Shown: in pieces, positions 23,915-31,737 of the stretch
Numbering within the stretch: the first letter of the stretch is position 1
How the letters are laid out: each line of letters starts with the position of its first letter
DNA from: an uncultured Faecalibacterium sp.
Lineage (GTDB): Bacteria; Bacillota; Clostridia; Oscillospirales; Ruminococcaceae
DNA: 39,554 bases
Assembly (NCBI GenBank): GCA_934561485.1
Contig: CAKTGS010000009.1
Location: forward strand, 1 to 39,554
Direction: 5' to 3'
Notes under the pieces: generated by a model
Database searches by the model: none
What the model was told of the DNA's origin: nothing
Seen by the model: only the letters and a program-made list of their open reading frames with translations
Program-made: the position numbers and the translations under genes

Positions 23915-24255
23915 AAAAAACCTTCGTCCTCAGCACATGACCGGTGTTCCGGCTACGCTCCGAAGACGAAGGCTTCTGCTCCTGCCTGCCAGGGCAGGGG
24001 CGATAACTCCGCGGTACCACTTCGCTTGCTGTGTTAAAACAGCCACTCTCCCACGCATGGTACACTGACCATGCTGCCCGATAACGTGGGCTGGACGGCA
24101 CCGTGCTACTTGGGGGCACAAAACCCTGTTCACACAGGCTGCTCGCAGGCGAGGGTCTTCTGCTCCTGACTGCCGCTTTTTCACCCGAGAAGCGGCTCGC
24201 TGAAAGAGGGTGATGCAGAAGATCATGTCCTGTTCCTTGCATTTGCTGAATGATT
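23915..24255 (-). promoter_or_regulatory. T-box riboswitch controlling cstA
   Basis: On the minus strand the leader has the T-box core GTGGTACCGCG (24020-24010). A Stem I-like arm precedes it: TCTTCTGC pairs with GCAGAAGA, and CCGCTT/AAGCGG caps it after an AGCGAG bulge. The terminator is CCTTCGTC (23972-23965) with GACGAAGG (23928-23921) and T6 (23920-23915). The TGGT in the core predicts a tRNA with discriminator A. I cannot place the specifier codon with confidence. The sequence AGGAGCAGAAG occurs both in Stem I (24167-24157) and just before the terminator (23983-23973), so alternative pairing is possible. Confidence 0.88.
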
Positions 24256-24262
24256 GTGTTCT

Positions 24263-24291
24263 ACTTTATTCCCGTTTTCACCAATTGTCAA
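24263..24291 (-). promoter_or_regulatory. Promoter of the T-box/cstA transcript
   Basis: Minus strand: perfect TTGACA (24291-24286), 17 nt, TAAAGT (24268-24263). Confidence 0.65.
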
Positions 24292-24425
24292 TATTTCTGT
24301 AACAAGTTCAGAGAATACGCCAATTCAAGCCATTTTCTGGGAGTAATTTTTAGATGATTTTCTTTCATGTGTGAAGAGAATGAAACTGAATAGCACTTTG
24401 ATTGAAAACCATTCACCCACAGGTC

Positions 24426-24454
24426 TTGACTTTCACACTTTGAAGTGCTAAAGT
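24426..24454 (+). promoter_or_regulatory. Promoter of yerC
   Basis: TTGACT (24426-24431), 17 nt, TAAAGT (24449-24454). The stretch between this and the cstA promoter is AT-rich with no gene. Confidence 0.6.
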
Positions 24455-24533
24455 AGTAGCGTGCAGAATATTCCGTGCGGCAGCACCGGCTGCTTTGTCT
24501 GCTGCCGCCGCTGTTATAATAAGGAGAAAAACA

Positions 24534-24833
24534 ATGGCTGAAAAAAATTCCAGAAGAAACGAGACAACGGATGCGCTGTTTGATGCCATCCTCAGTCTGG
24601 AGAGCCGGGAAGAGTGCTACGCCTTTTTTGAAGATCTGTGCACGGTGAAGGAGATCTCGGATATGGCGCAGCGGTTGGAAGCGGCCAAGCTGCTGCTGGA
24701 CGGCAGCACCTACGATCAGATCGTAAAGGCGGTGGAGATCAGCACGGCTACCATCAGCCGGATCAACCGCTGCATTCAGTATGGTTCCGGTGGCTACCGC
24801 GAGACCATTGAAAAGGTGCGCAGCAAACAGTAA
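24534..24833 (+). CDS. yerC: YerC/YecD family TrpR-related DNA-binding protein
   Basis: 99 residues, all-helical, with the Trp-repressor-like fold. The helix-turn-helix is in MAQRLEAAKLLLDGSTYDQIV with the recognition part ISTATISRINRCIQYGSGGY, close to the YerC consensus. Unlike E. coli TrpR there is no evidence that it binds tryptophan; Bacillus YerC is an uncharacterised or poorly characterised regulator. AAGGAG lies 7 nt upstream of the ATG. It is divergent from the T-box-controlled cstA and is followed by an unknown small gene. Confidence 0.88.
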   Translation: MAEKNSRRNETTDALFDAILSLESREECYAFFEDLCTVKEISDMAQRLEAAKLLLDGSTYDQIVKAVEISTATISRINRCIQYGSGGYRETIEKVRSKQ

Positions 24834-24903
24834 CGCGGCCCTGCACAGCGGCATAGGATGGGGCGTATGAACCCTAGCAAAACCCGGAAAGGATGGGATC
24901 TCT

Positions 24904-25230
24904 ATGTCTGCTGAAACCAACTGCACCCGCGCCCGGTGCCCAGAAATGCCCAAGGTCACCCTGGACCAGGCCGTGATCGACCTGATGGAAAGCATTGCCC
25001 TGCAGGAAACCGCCCTCAGCCACATCCTCTGCGCCGAGAGCCGCAAAATGCAGAAGGCCATGGACCTGGACGGCCTGGATCTGTGCAAGCTGCTGGAAGT
25101 AAACGATTCCGCCACCAACATGGTGCACGCTGTGGCCAACCTGGAGCTGGTGCTCAAGGATAAGCTGGAGTTTATCTCTAACAATCTGTATGTCCCTTCG
25201 GACGAAATCTGCACCACCACGGCGCAGTAA
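24904..25230 (+). CDS. Small helical protein of unknown function
   Basis: 108 residues, starting MSAETNCTRARCPEMPKVTL. The centre has ALSHILCAESRKMQKAMDL, a motif seen in small clostridial helical proteins (ALSHILNAEGEK type) that I recall as often associated with spore-coat or phage contexts, though no function is established. The C-terminal half (NMVHAVANLELVLKDKLEF) is also helical. AAAGGATGG lies 9 nt upstream. It follows yerC by 70 nt without a terminator and is closed by a strong one. Confidence 0.7.
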   Translation: MSAETNCTRARCPEMPKVTLDQAVIDLMESIALQETALSHILCAESRKMQKAMDLDGLDLCKLLEVNDSATNMVHAVANLELVLKDKLEFISNNLYVPSDEICTTTAQ

Positions 25231-25239
25231 CTGCATTCT

Positions 25240-25269
25240 GCCTGCCCGGCTGCCGGGCAGGCGTTTTTT
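25240..25269 (+). terminator. Terminator of the yerC unit
   Basis: GCCTGCCCGGC (25240-25250) and GCCGGGCAGGC (25252-25262) form an almost loop-less palindrome followed by T6. Confidence 0.9.
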
Positions 25270-25313
25270 GTGCAGGAAATCTGTACGAAAGAAAGAAAAA
25301 TCTTTTGTTGGAA

Positions 25314-25342
25314 TTGCTGAAAACACAATTCTGTGCTATACT
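25314..25342 (+). promoter_or_regulatory. Promoter of the HAD/SGNH genes
   Basis: TTGCTG (25314-25319), 17 nt, TATACT (25337-25342) with an extended TG. Confidence 0.65.
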
Positions 25343-25379
25343 ATATCCTGTATCACCATGAAAGCGAGGAAACGATAAA

Positions 25380-26030
25380 TTGCTGAAGTATGATGCCATT
25401 CTGTTTGATGTAGATGGGACGCTGATCGACTCAGCGCCCGGTATTTTAAATACGCTGGAAGAAGTTTTTGCTGCGATGGGGGTGGACACCACCGGTGTCA
25501 ACCTGCGCCGTTACCTTGGCCCGCCGCTGCGCAAGAGCTTTGGCGAGCATTTTTCCGACCCGGCTCAGATCGAGGAGGCCACCGAGCGCTACCGCAAGAG
25601 CTACGCTGCCAAAGGCAGCCACGAATGTGCCGCTTATCCCGGGGCCATCGAGATGCTGCGCCGCCTGAAGGCGGCGGGCCTGCTGTTGTGCACGGCCACC
25701 TCCAAGCCTACCAAAGTGGTCACTCCCATCCTGGAAGAAAAGGGGCTGGCCCCGCTGTTTGATTTCATCGGCGGTGCATCCATGGATGAAAGCCGCGACA
25801 CCAAAACCGATGTGGTGCGCTATGTGCTCAGCCAGCCCATGCTGCAGGGCAAACGGGTGCTGATGGTGGGCGACCGCAATGATGATATGCGCGGCGCTGC
25901 CGATTGCGGCCTGGATGCCGCCGGTGCACTGTATGGTTACGGCAGCCGCGAAGAACTGGCGCTCTTCCACCCGGTGCTGCTGGCCGAAAGCTGCGCAGAC
26001 CTTGCCGACCAGCTGCTGGTACAGTTGTAA
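25380..26030 (+). CDS. HAD hydrolase, phosphoglycolate phosphatase-like
   Basis: 216 residues. Motif I FDVDGTLIDS, a cap domain of about 65 residues, motif II TATSKPT, a motif III lysine in the DTKTDVVRYV region and motif IV GDRNDDMRGA are all present, as in Gph/PpaX-type phosphatases. The start appears to be a TTG codon at 25380, giving LKYDAILFDVDG; GAGGA lies 9 nt before it. The only nearby ATG (25358) opens a six-codon frame, MKARKR, whose stop abuts the TTG, so a tiny leader peptide may couple translation. The gene is followed 37 nt later by an SGNH hydrolase and probably shares its transcript. Confidence 0.87.
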   Translation: MLKYDAILFDVDGTLIDSAPGILNTLEEVFAAMGVDTTGVNLRRYLGPPLRKSFGEHFSDPAQIEEATERYRKSYAAKGSHECAAYPGAIEMLRRLKAAGLLLCTATSKPTKVVTPILEEKGLAPLFDFIGGASMDESRDTKTDVVRYVLSQPMLQGKRVLMVGDRNDDMRGAADCGLDAAGALYGYGSREELALFHPVLLAESCADLADQLLVQL

Positions 26031-26067
26031 CGCCCGGCCGGGCCATGAAAAAGGAATGGTGAAAAAG

Positions 26068-27990
26068 ATGAGACAACAACCGGAAAAACAGCCGCTTACT
26101 TCCATGCAGAAGCAGGCCGTGCTGGTTTGCATCATCTGTGCATTGGCAGCGCTGCTCACGGTGGGCATCACGCTGACACTGATCCAGCGCGGCAAGGGAA
26201 CCGGGCTTCCCGCGGAACAGCCCGGCAGTGAGGATACTTCGGGCGTGGAGGACATTTCGGGCCATTATCAGATCAACGAAACGTCCAGCGCCCTGCTGAC
26301 CGAGACAGCAGACGCAGGGGAGAGCTATCAGAATGAGACTCTTTTCATTGGCGATTCCAACACGGTGCGCCTGTATGCCAATGGCCTGATCTCGCTGCAG
26401 CAGTTCTGCGCCAAGGAGGGCATTGGCACCCATGCGGCCCTCAATGACGGCATTGTGACCTTCAAGCGGGACACCAACCGCTACACCATTGCACAGGCGG
26501 TGGCAAAAATGAAGCCCCGCCGCGTGGTTGTTATGCTGGGTACCAACGATACCGGCATGGAAACTGCCGACTTTATTGCCAACTACACCGCACTGATCCA
26601 GGCCATTCAGGCCAGCTACCCGTACACAGATATCATTGTGAACACGGTGCCCCCGGTGCCGGCAAATCACGCCAATTATCCGCAAATGGATCAGACCAAG
26701 ATCGATGATTTCAACATGGCACTGCTGTCCATGTGTGAGCAGATGGGCCTGAAGTTCCTCAACACCGCTGAGGCTCTCAAGGACTCCACCGGCTATGGCA
26801 ATGCCGATTACTATCTGACCAACGACATCCACCTGAAGCCTGCCGGACTGAAGGTGCTGCTGAACTATCTGCGCACCCATGTGTATCAGACGGAGGACCG
26901 CCGCCCGGATACGGCCAACATCCCCACCCGCGCGGAGTACACTTCCACCCCTAGCTCTGCTGTGGCTGCGCCCAGCAGCTCGGAAGCGGCATCCTCTTCG
27001 GCGGCAGAAGAGCAGCCTGCGGACACGGCCCCGGCTGTGGAATATCAGGCCAGCTACCGTGTGGACAAAACCGGCGGCGGCAGCCTGAGCGCCGGCAGTG
27101 AAAGCGGCAAGAGCGCACTGGCTTATAACATTACCAGTGCGGCACAGTCCGTCAGCGTGACGGCGGTGCCGGATACAGGCTATGTATTCGTCAAGTGGAG
27201 CGATGGCGTGACCCAAAAGACCCGCACGGATACGGACTTCAAGCAGAATCTGGATGTAACGGCTGTGTTTGCGGCTGCATCGGTGCATGTGGCCGGGGAC
27301 GGACGCGCGGTCGTGGGCGGCCAATATACCTTCCGGGCAAAGCTCAGCGGCAAGTATCTGGACGCCAGCAGCATCCACTGGTATGCCAACGGCGCTGAGG
27401 TGACCGCTGCCGCAGGGCAGACCGCGGTAACGGTTCCCATCACGGCGGAAATGCAGGGCACCGCCTTTAAAGTATATGCTGTGGCATCCTACAATGACTG
27501 CCGTGTATCCAGCAACACGCTGGAAGTCACGGTGGCCGGTGCCCCTGCCAGCAGCACCAGCCCGGCTTCTTCGGGCAGCACTTCCGGAGCATCCTCCGGA
27601 ACTACATCCGCTTCTTCTGAAGAAACAAGCTCTTCCAACGGAACGGCAGCCAGCGGCTCTCACAGCACGGCCAGCAGTTCCGGTTCTGCGGCCAGCGGCT
27701 CTCACAGCACGGCCAGCAGTTCCGGTTCTGCGGCCAGCAGCTCTCATAGTACGTCCGGCAGCAATGCAGAGAGCGCTTCCGGTACTTCGCACAGCACCAG
27801 CAGCGCGGAGAGCTCTTCTCATAGTTCGGGCAGCGTGAGCAGTTCGCACAGCAGTTCCGGTACGGCAGGGGAAGCTGCGGCTTCCAGCACCTCGCACAGC
27901 AGCAGCGCAGCGGCCAGCAGTTCCCATGCATCGTCCGCTGCTTCTGCAGAGCAGGGTGCCAGCCGCGAAGCTGCTTCGTCTGCTTCCTGA
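26068..27990 (+). CDS. Membrane-anchored SGNH/GDSL hydrolase with Ser-rich tail
   Basis: 640 residues. Residues 20-43 form a single membrane anchor. The SGNH domain (about 85-270) has block I FIGDSNTVRL with Ser97, block III GTND with Asn160, and block V LTNDIHLKPAG with Asp253 and His255, so it is likely an extracellular esterase acting on a cell-wall or polysaccharide acetyl group. Then follow a Ser/Ala linker, a beta-repeat resembling divergent InlB B-repeats (ending TGYVFVKWSDG...LDVTAVF), an Ig-like domain to about 490, and a low-complexity Ser/Ala/Gly tail with regular HS motifs. No LPXTG motif is seen at the end. The start is uncertain between 26056 and 26068; the latter has better spacing to AAGGA. 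Confidence 0.85.
   Translation: MRQQPEKQPLTSMQKQAVLVCIICALAALLTVGITLTLIQRGKGTGLPAEQPGSEDTSGVEDISGHYQINETSSALLTETADAGESYQNETLFIGDSNTVRLYANGLISLQQFCAKEGIGTHAALNDGIVTFKRDTNRYTIAQAVAKMKPRRVVVMLGTNDTGMETADFIANYTALIQAIQASYPYTDIIVNTVPPVPANHANYPQMDQTKIDDFNMALLSMCEQMGLKFLNTAEALKDSTGYGNADYYLTNDIHLKPAGLKVLLNYLRTHVYQTEDRRPDTANIPTRAEYTSTPSSAVAAPSSSEAASSSAAEEQPADTAPAVEYQASYRVDKTGGGSLSAGSESGKSALAYNITSAAQSVSVTAVPDTGYVFVKWSDGVTQKTRTDTDFKQNLDVTAVFAAASVHVAGDGRAVVGGQYTFRAKLSGKYLDASSIHWYANGAEVTAAAGQTAVTVPITAEMQGTAFKVYAVASYNDCRVSSNTLEVTVAGAPASSTSPASSGSTSGASSGTTSASSEETSSSNGTAASGSHSTASSSGSAASGSHSTASSSGSAASSSHSTSGSNAESASGTSHSTSSAESSSHSSGSVSSSHSSSGTAGEAAASSTSHSSSAAASSSHASSAASAEQGASREAASSAS
27649..27732 (+). repeat. 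Two tandem 42-nt repeats in the SGNH hydrolase tail
   Basis: Two identical or nearly identical 42-nt units, encoding ASGSHSTASSSGSA twice, followed by a partial third unit. They extend a tail built of SSS/HST motifs. Such repeats can vary in number between strains. Confidence 0.85.
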
Positions 27991-28045
27991 GAGCGCACGC
28001 CTTCCGCTGCGGCCGCATAGGCTGGCAGGAGAGGAGGCGGGGCAT

Positions 28046-28267
28046 ATGGCTCTGGACGAACGGCGGATTCCTGCACTGCCCGGGGAAGATGATGTGACCG
28101 ATGGCAGTGTGGACTATTATGGAACCGACTGGGAAAACGTAGACAACGGTGCACTGGAGGAGGAAATGCAGAAATGCGCGTCCACTCCGTGTGAGGCAAA
28201 CACCCCCTGTTCAGACAATGAACCGGACCAAACGGACGTACAAACGTACGAAATTGTTTCGGAATGA
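28046..28267 (+). CDS. Small acidic protein of unknown function
   Basis: 73 residues, strongly acidic, starting MALDERRIPALPGEDDVTDG. It has two CxxxxC-type clusters near the end (KCASTPCEANTPCSD). No membrane segment or signal peptide. GGAGG lies 9 nt upstream of the ATG. It begins 55 nt after the SGNH hydrolase and may share its transcript. No family is recognised. Confidence 0.6.
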   Translation: MALDERRIPALPGEDDVTDGSVDYYGTDWENVDNGALEEEMQKCASTPCEANTPCSDNEPDQTDVQTYEIVSE

Positions 28268-28270
28268 TGG

Positions 28271-28303
28271 GAAGCCAGCTCTGCCGGAGGTGGGGCTGGC
28301 TTC
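28271..28303 (+). terminator. Probable terminator
   Basis: GAAGCCAGC (28271-28279) pairs with GCTGGCTTC (28295-28303); the T-tract is poor, so it may be weak. Confidence 0.55.
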
Positions 28304-28309
28304 TCCCTG

Positions 28310-28336
28310 TTGATATGCATTGGTTGATATGCATTG
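28310..28336 (+). repeat. Direct repeat of 13 nt before yjjG
   Basis: TTGATATGCATTG occurs twice with a 14-nt period (28310-28322 and 28324-28336), each with an ATGCAT palindrome. It lies 22 nt upstream of the next gene and could be an operator or a small slippage duplication. Confidence 0.6.
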
Positions 28337-28358
28337 TGGGAAAAGAAAGTGAGAACCT

Positions 28359-29099
28359 ATGGCAAAATACTATTGTGTATTGTTTGATGCAGACAACACT
28401 CTGCTTGATTTTGACGCGGCAGAAAGCAAGGCACTGGCGGAAACACTGGTGAACTACGGCATTGAGCCGGATGCAGAAACCGTGCAGACCTACCGTACCA
28501 TCAACGAGGAATTGTGGCGTCAGCTGGAAAAGGGCCAGATCCGCCGCGAAAAGCTGATGAACGAGCGGTTTACCCGCTTCCTCAAGGCAGTGGATGCCGC
28601 CGGAGACGGGGCCGAGATGAACCGCTTTTATCTGGAACAGCTCTCTACCCACCCGGACCTTGTGAACGCTGAGGTTCTGGATGTGCTGCGGGAACTCTCC
28701 GAAGTAGCCACGCTGGCCGTTGTGAGCAACGGCTTCCAGAAGGTGCAGACCCGCCGTGTGGCGGAGTCCGGCATCCTGAACTATGTGGAGGATGTGTTTG
28801 TCTCGGAGAAGATGGACTGCGAAAAGCCGGGCCGCAAAATTTTTGACGGGGCGCTGCGGGCACTGGGCGTGGAAAACCGCGAGCATGTGCTGATGGTGGG
28901 CGACAGCCTGACCAGCGACATTCAAGGGGGCATCAACGCCGGGCTGGACACCTGCTGGTTCAACCCCAACCACGCCGAAAACCCCGGCAAGGTGGTGTCT
29001 ACTTACGAGATCGCCAGCCTGGAAGAGCTGTATCCGCTGGTGATGGAAGAGGAAGAGCTTGCCAATGTGGGCCTCAAAAACCGCCGCCACCAGTGCTGA
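28359..29099 (+). CDS. HAD hydrolase, YjjG/YfnB-like nucleotidase
   Basis: 246 residues. Motif I FDADNTLLDFD near residue 9 is typical of the YjjG/YfnB branch (DADNTL). Motif II VVSNGFQ, motif III KPGRKIFDGAL and motif IV MVGDSLTSDIQGG follow in order, and the cap domain is helical. E. coli YjjG removes phosphate from non-canonical pyrimidine nucleotides, a housekeeping role. It is followed 38 nt later by an ABC-F gene without a terminator. Confidence 0.88.
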   Translation: MAKYYCVLFDADNTLLDFDAAESKALAETLVNYGIEPDAETVQTYRTINEELWRQLEKGQIRREKLMNERFTRFLKAVDAAGDGAEMNRFYLEQLSTHPDLVNAEVLDVLRELSEVATLAVVSNGFQKVQTRRVAESGILNYVEDVFVSEKMDCEKPGRKIFDGALRALGVENREHVLMVGDSLTSDIQGGINAGLDTCWFNPNHAENPGKVVSTYEIASLEELYPLVMEEEELANVGLKNRRHQC

Positions 29100-29137
29100 A
29101 CGGCCCGCGGCCCTTTTGAAGAGAACGGATTGAAATT

Positions 29138-31021
29138 ATGCTGATTCATTTGGAAAAACTAGGAAAGAGCTTTGGCGAAAAGGTCGTTCTGCGCGATGTG
29201 ACGGCCAGCGTGGAGCGGGAGGACCGCATTGGCATTGTGGGCCAGAACGGTGCAGGCAAAACCACCCTGCTCAAGATCCTGACCGGCGAATATCAGGACT
29301 ACGATGGCGAGTTCAGCGTGACGCACGGCGTGACCCTGGGCTACCTGGAACAGAATGCAAAGCTCGATGCAACGCTGGATATTTACGGCGAAATGCGCTC
29401 TACCTTTGCGCCGGTGCTGGACGCCATGGCCCAGATGCAGATTCTGGAGCGCAAGATGGCTGCCCAGCCCGACAACGCCGACCTGCTGGCCCAGCACGAT
29501 GCGCTGCAGAACATTGTGGATGCAGCGGACGGCTACAACATGGATGTGAACATCAAAAAAGTGTTGTCCGGCATGGGCTTTGCGCAGGATACCTGGACCA
29601 AGAACATTGCCGTGCTGTCCGGCGGCGAGCTGACCCGGCTGCGTCTGGCAAAGCTGCTGCTGGAAAAGCCGGATGTGCTCATCCTGGACGAGCCGACCAA
29701 CCACCTGGACTTTGCCACCATGGAATGGCTGGAAAATTACCTCAAGGGCTACTCCGGCGCTGTGCTGGTGGTCAGCCATGACCGCTATTTCCTGGATAAC
29801 GTGTGCACCAAGATCTGGGAGGTCTCCTTCCAGACCATGACTACCTACAAGGGCAACTTCTCGGCCTATCTGCCGCAGAAGGAAGCCGCCGATGCCCTGC
29901 GCCAGAAGCAGCACGATGCCGATGTGGCCCTTGCCGAAAAGCTGCAGGACTACGTAGACCGCAACCTTGTGCGCGCTTCCACCACCAAAATGGCCCAGAG
30001 CCGCCGCAAGCAGCTGGAAAAGCTGGAGATCACCGAGGCCCCGAAGGACGAGACCAACCAGCTGAAGTTCCGCTTTGAATATGACGTAGAGCCGTGGAAT
30101 GAGCTGGTGATGCTCAAGAACCTGACCATCAGGATCGGGGACCGTACCCTGCTGGAACCCTTTACCTACACAGTGTGCCGGGGCCAGCGACTGATCATTG
30201 CCGGACCCAATGGTGCGGGCAAATCCACCCTGATGCAGGTGCTGGACGGCAAGCGCCGCCCCTCCGGCGGCATGGTGCGGCTGGGCACCGGGGCCAGACC
30301 CAGCATTTTTGCCCAGCAGCAGAACCGCCTGGGGCAGGGCAGGGTCATTGATGTGATCTGGAACAAATATCCCCGCATGACCGAGCTGGAAGTGCGCAGC
30401 CACCTGGCAAAGCTGGGGTTCCGGGGCGAAACCGTGTTCAAACCCTGCGAGGCGTTGTCCGGCGGTGAGTTGGCCCGCCTGCGTTTTGCGGAGATCGTGC
30501 TGGAACGGCCCAACCTGCTGTTCCTGGACGAGCCGACCAACCACCTGGACATTTACACCCGCGAAAACCTGACCGAGGCCCTGATGGCCTACACCGGCAC
30601 CCTGCTGCTGGTGACCCATGACCGCCACCTGATGAACAGCCTGGCCTGCCCGATCCTGTATCTGGAGGATGGCAAGGCAGTGCTCTACCCCAGCTACGAT
30701 GCCCTGATGGGCCGCGCCGCGCCGGTGCAGGCCGTGCAGAAGGATGCTGAGCCGGCCAAGGCGGGTTATGGCAAGGAGCAGCGCCGCCGCCGTGCGGAGC
30801 TGCGCGCCAAGATCAAGGCCTGCGAGGACGAAATGGAAGCCTGCGGGGCCAGAGAGGTGGAATTGGACAACGAGATCAACTCTCCGGAAGTGTACAACGA
30901 CCCGGACCTGCTGCGCCAGAAGAGCGATGAGCTGAGCGATCTGCGCTTCCACCAGGAAGAGCTGTTTGCCGCCTGGGAAGCCGCCATGGAAGAACAGGAA
31001 GCCTACGAGCAGGCGGAATGA
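29138..31021 (+). CDS. ABC-F family ATPase (ribosome-associated)
   Basis: 627 residues with two ABC domains and no membrane segment. Walker A motifs are GQNGAGKTT (near residue 36) and GPNGAGKST (near 353). Signature motifs are LSGGELTRL and LSGGELARL, and Walker B motifs LILDEPTNHLD and LFLDEPTNHLD. The linker between the domains (YLPQKEAADALRQKQ...) is helical, and the C-terminal 90 residues are a charged coiled coil as in Uup/YdiF-type members. ABC-F proteins bind the ribosomal E site and relieve stalling; some give antibiotic protection, but nothing here singles out resistance. The next gene starts 16 nt downstream. Confidence 0.93.
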   Translation: MLIHLEKLGKSFGEKVVLRDVTASVEREDRIGIVGQNGAGKTTLLKILTGEYQDYDGEFSVTHGVTLGYLEQNAKLDATLDIYGEMRSTFAPVLDAMAQMQILERKMAAQPDNADLLAQHDALQNIVDAADGYNMDVNIKKVLSGMGFAQDTWTKNIAVLSGGELTRLRLAKLLLEKPDVLILDEPTNHLDFATMEWLENYLKGYSGAVLVVSHDRYFLDNVCTKIWEVSFQTMTTYKGNFSAYLPQKEAADALRQKQHDADVALAEKLQDYVDRNLVRASTTKMAQSRRKQLEKLEITEAPKDETNQLKFRFEYDVEPWNELVMLKNLTIRIGDRTLLEPFTYTVCRGQRLIIAGPNGAGKSTLMQVLDGKRRPSGGMVRLGTGARPSIFAQQQNRLGQGRVIDVIWNKYPRMTELEVRSHLAKLGFRGETVFKPCEALSGGELARLRFAEIVLERPNLLFLDEPTNHLDIYTRENLTEALMAYTGTLLLVTHDRHLMNSLACPILYLEDGKAVLYPSYDALMGRAAPVQAVQKDAEPAKAGYGKEQRRRRAELRAKIKACEDEMEACGAREVELDNEINSPEVYNDPDLLRQKSDELSDLRFHQEELFAAWEAAMEEQEAYEQAE

Positions 31022-31037
31022 TAAAGGAGCGTGCCGC

Positions 31038-31586
31038 ATGGCAAAAAATCATCGCAGTTATGAAAAAACACGGCACATCGCCCTGTCTGGCCTGCTGTTT
31101 GCCCTGGCTATGGCGCTGTCTTTTATCGAAGGCACGCTGGTCATTCCGGGGCTTCTGCCGGGCATGAAGCTGGGCCTGGCCAACATTGTGGTCATGTACG
31201 CTCTGTTTTTTATGGGGCCGAAGCAGGCACTGGTGCTGGACGTGCTCAAAGCACTGTTCGTCTTTCTGGTGTCCGGCTTTACGGCGGGGTTCCTCTCGCT
31301 GTGCGGCGGTCTGCTGTCTTTGCTGGTCATGGCCGTGCTGTATTATGTTGTGCCGGTGCGCCCCACCTGGTTTATTCTTTCGGTGTGCGGTGCGCTGGCC
31401 CACAATGTGGGGCAGCTGCTGGGAGCCGGGATGATCATTTCCTCGTCCCTGTCGCTGTATTATGCGCCGGTCATGCTGGTGCTGGGCCTTGTGATGGGTG
31501 CACTGACCTCCATCACGCTCAAGGCGCTGCTGCCTGCGCTGGGCCGCATGGGCTTCAATACCCACGAAAACCGCGGAGAAGACTGA
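31038..31586 (+). CDS. Gx transporter family membrane protein
   Basis: 182 residues with five to six membrane helices. The stretch IPGLLPGMKLGLANIVVMYAL and the C-terminal LVMGALTSITLKAL match the family first labelled heptaprenyl diphosphate synthase component I and now listed as Gx transporter, an S-component-like fold. A role in uptake of an unknown small molecule is likely. AAAGGAG lies 10 nt upstream. It begins 16 nt after the ABC-F gene, so the two are probably co-transcribed. Confidence 0.88.
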   Translation: MAKNHRSYEKTRHIALSGLLFALAMALSFIEGTLVIPGLLPGMKLGLANIVVMYALFFMGPKQALVLDVLKALFVFLVSGFTAGFLSLCGGLLSLLVMAVLYYVVPVRPTWFILSVCGALAHNVGQLLGAGMIISSSLSLYYAPVMLVLGLVMGALTSITLKALLPALGRMGFNTHENRGED

Positions 31587-31620
31587 AAAGGCCTTCCTCT
31601 TGTGGGAAAGCCTGTAACAG

Positions 31621-31648
31621 TTGCATTTTGGCTGGAAATCAGTATAAT
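31621..31648 (+). promoter_or_regulatory. Promoter of lon
   Basis: TTGCAT (31621-31626), 16 nt, perfect TATAAT (31643-31648). No CIRCE or CtsR-type operator is visible. Confidence 0.65.
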
Positions 31649-31737
31649 AAGGGAACAACCCACTCTATTTATAGATTCTCTATCTTACATGGCTGCCGTA
31701 TCGGGAAAGTGGATGGCAGCCGGGAGGTGTTTGCATC

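Noticed and set aside
22095..24068. A plus-strand frame of about 650 codons opposite cstA and its T-box
   Set aside because: Product is His/Gln/Asp-rich nonsense and the minus strand encodes an intact CstA with leader and terminator.
24515..24520. TATAAT just before yerC as its -10 box
   Set aside because: It would place the start site within the ribosome binding site, and no -35 box lies at proper spacing; the 24426-24454 promoter fits better.
27649..27732. Tandem repeats as a CRISPR array
   Set aside because: The units are contiguous without spacers, keep the reading frame and encode a Ser-rich tail.
25828..27927. A long minus-strand frame opposite the HAD and SGNH genes
   Set aside because: Arg/Ala/Gly-rich product caused by the Ser-rich repeat tail on the other strand; no start context.
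29138..31021. ABC-F gene as an antibiotic-resistance determinant
   Set aside because: The Uup/YdiF-like layout with a C-terminal coiled coil is typical of housekeeping members; no resistance-type linker is evident.
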